NCBI RefSeq assembly: GCF_035222375.1
Contig: NC_085889.1
Coordinates: 2,046,001-2,110,000 of the forward strand
Length of the DNA: 64,000 bases
Direction: 5' to 3'
Origin: Podospora pseudocomata
Lineage: Eukaryota; Ascomycota; Sordariomycetes; Sordariales; Podosporaceae
Shown: positions 63,534 to 64,000 of the stretch, piece by piece
Numbering within the stretch: position 1 is the stretch's first letter
Layout of the letters: the number at the start of each line of letters is the position of its first letter
Program-made: the position numbers and the translations under genes
The notes under the pieces: model-generated
What the model saw: only the letters and a program-made list of their open reading frames with translations
Told to the model about the DNA's origin: nothing
Databases searched by the model: none

Positions 63534-64000
63534 TTAACGACTCCTCCGGCTTCCAACACAGCTAATGCTATCGCTGGGCGCAATGCTGTCAGCATCATCA
63601 TCGTCGTCGTCCTCCCCATAGCGAGCGCGACTGCTTCCTCCACTGCTCCGGGGAAGTGGCGCATGGCGGGCTGAATAGTATGCACCAGCTCGATTATCGC
63701 TGGGGTAGGTGGCCTCGCGAGCTGAGAGATACGGCGGTGCCCTCCCACTTGCGAGGAGCGGGTCGCGCGCCGACGTATACGGAGAAGCCCGGCTATCTGA
63801 GAATGGGATGTGACGGGCCGAGCCATAAATCTCCTCCCGGCTGTATCCTCGAGGACTGTCGCTAACCTTGTATGTTGTTGTGGTTACACGACTGCCCGAC
63901 CTTGAGTGCGAGACAGGATGTGATGACGGCAGATAAGCATCAGCTGGCGATGCGCGGAGCGTATTACTGGACCTTTGGCTGCGCGAAGACACGTAGCTAT
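63534..64000 (-). CDS. Ser/Arg/Tyr-rich low-complexity protein, C-terminal part only
   Basis: The minus-strand frame is open from the window edge to a stop at 63534, at least 155 codons. It is rich in Ser, Arg, Ala, Pro and Tyr with an irregular repeat of the type (T/L/G)SAR-(D/E/H): YTSARDPLL, YLSAREATY, YYSARHAPL, YGSARHIPF. Near the C-terminus is an Asp run (GEDDDDDDADSIAP). The first in-frame start-like codon seen (GTG 63992) is not a believable start; the frame runs on leftwards as ...SYVSSRSQ. Function unknown. It could be a disordered cytoskeletal or RNA-associated protein; no domain is visible. Confidence 0.5.
   Translation of the reverse strand, partial: SYVSSRSQRSSNTLRASPADAYLPSSHPVSHSRSGSRVTTTTYKVSDSPRGYSREEIYGSARHIPFSDSRASPYTSARDPLLASGRAPPYLSAREATYPSDNRAGAYYSARHAPLPRSSGGSSRARYGEDDDDDDADSIAPSDSISCVGSRRSR

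Overview
The window is from a filamentous ascomycete (Pezizomycotina, probably Sordariomycetes). The genes carry short GT-AG introns of about 45-150 bases, and the intact ones encode typical fungal proteins (Rcf1, threonine deaminase, Kgd2, H2A/H2B, Atg4, Jjj1, an SPX-RING protein, cystathionine gamma-synthase). Between the genes lies a very AT-rich block with the look of repeat-induced point mutation (RIP). The species cannot be named from the sequence alone.

Layout. (1) 1-2.9 kb: a head-to-head gene pair, the respiratory supercomplex factor gene rcf1 (cut by the window edge) and threonine deaminase ilv1. (2) 2.97-34.2 kb: a transposon island of about 31 kb. Its matrix is AT-saturated, heavily mutated retrotransposon debris: an RNase H remnant, polypurine tract plus LTR ends, and tRNA-like SINE candidates. 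Set into it are GC-normal, little-mutated insertions: at least ten pogo/Fot1-type DNA transposons from six terminal-sequence families, all flanked by TA where both ends survive, and several solo LTRs with 5-bp target duplications. Three pogo copies share one internal deletion, one is a 463-bp MITE with an open zinc-knuckle frame, and one is an in-frame derivative that lost the catalytic domain. (3) 34.2-42.2 kb: two broken genes, a large zinc-binding/WD40-like gene and an amino acid permease, both with nonsense codons and frame breaks. (4) 43-64 kb: a dense, apparently intact gene block: kgd2, a complex I LYR subunit, histones H2A and H2B, an SQS1-like G-patch/R3H protein, atg4, jjj1, an SPX-RING E3 ligase, cystathionine gamma-synthase, and a serine/arginine-rich partial gene at the right edge.

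The island cleanly separates two housekeeping segments. The genes nearest its right flank are the decayed ones. The pogo elements are younger than the RIP-like matrix they sit in. Their transposases share one design: an N-terminal helix-turn-helix/CENP-B-like region, a DDD catalytic core, a basic RRRAKK-type stretch, and a C-terminal CCHC zinc knuckle. No transposase reads open from start to stop. Many of the lesions are single-base changes in homopolymer runs, so some may be unpolished assembly errors in repeats rather than real mutations.
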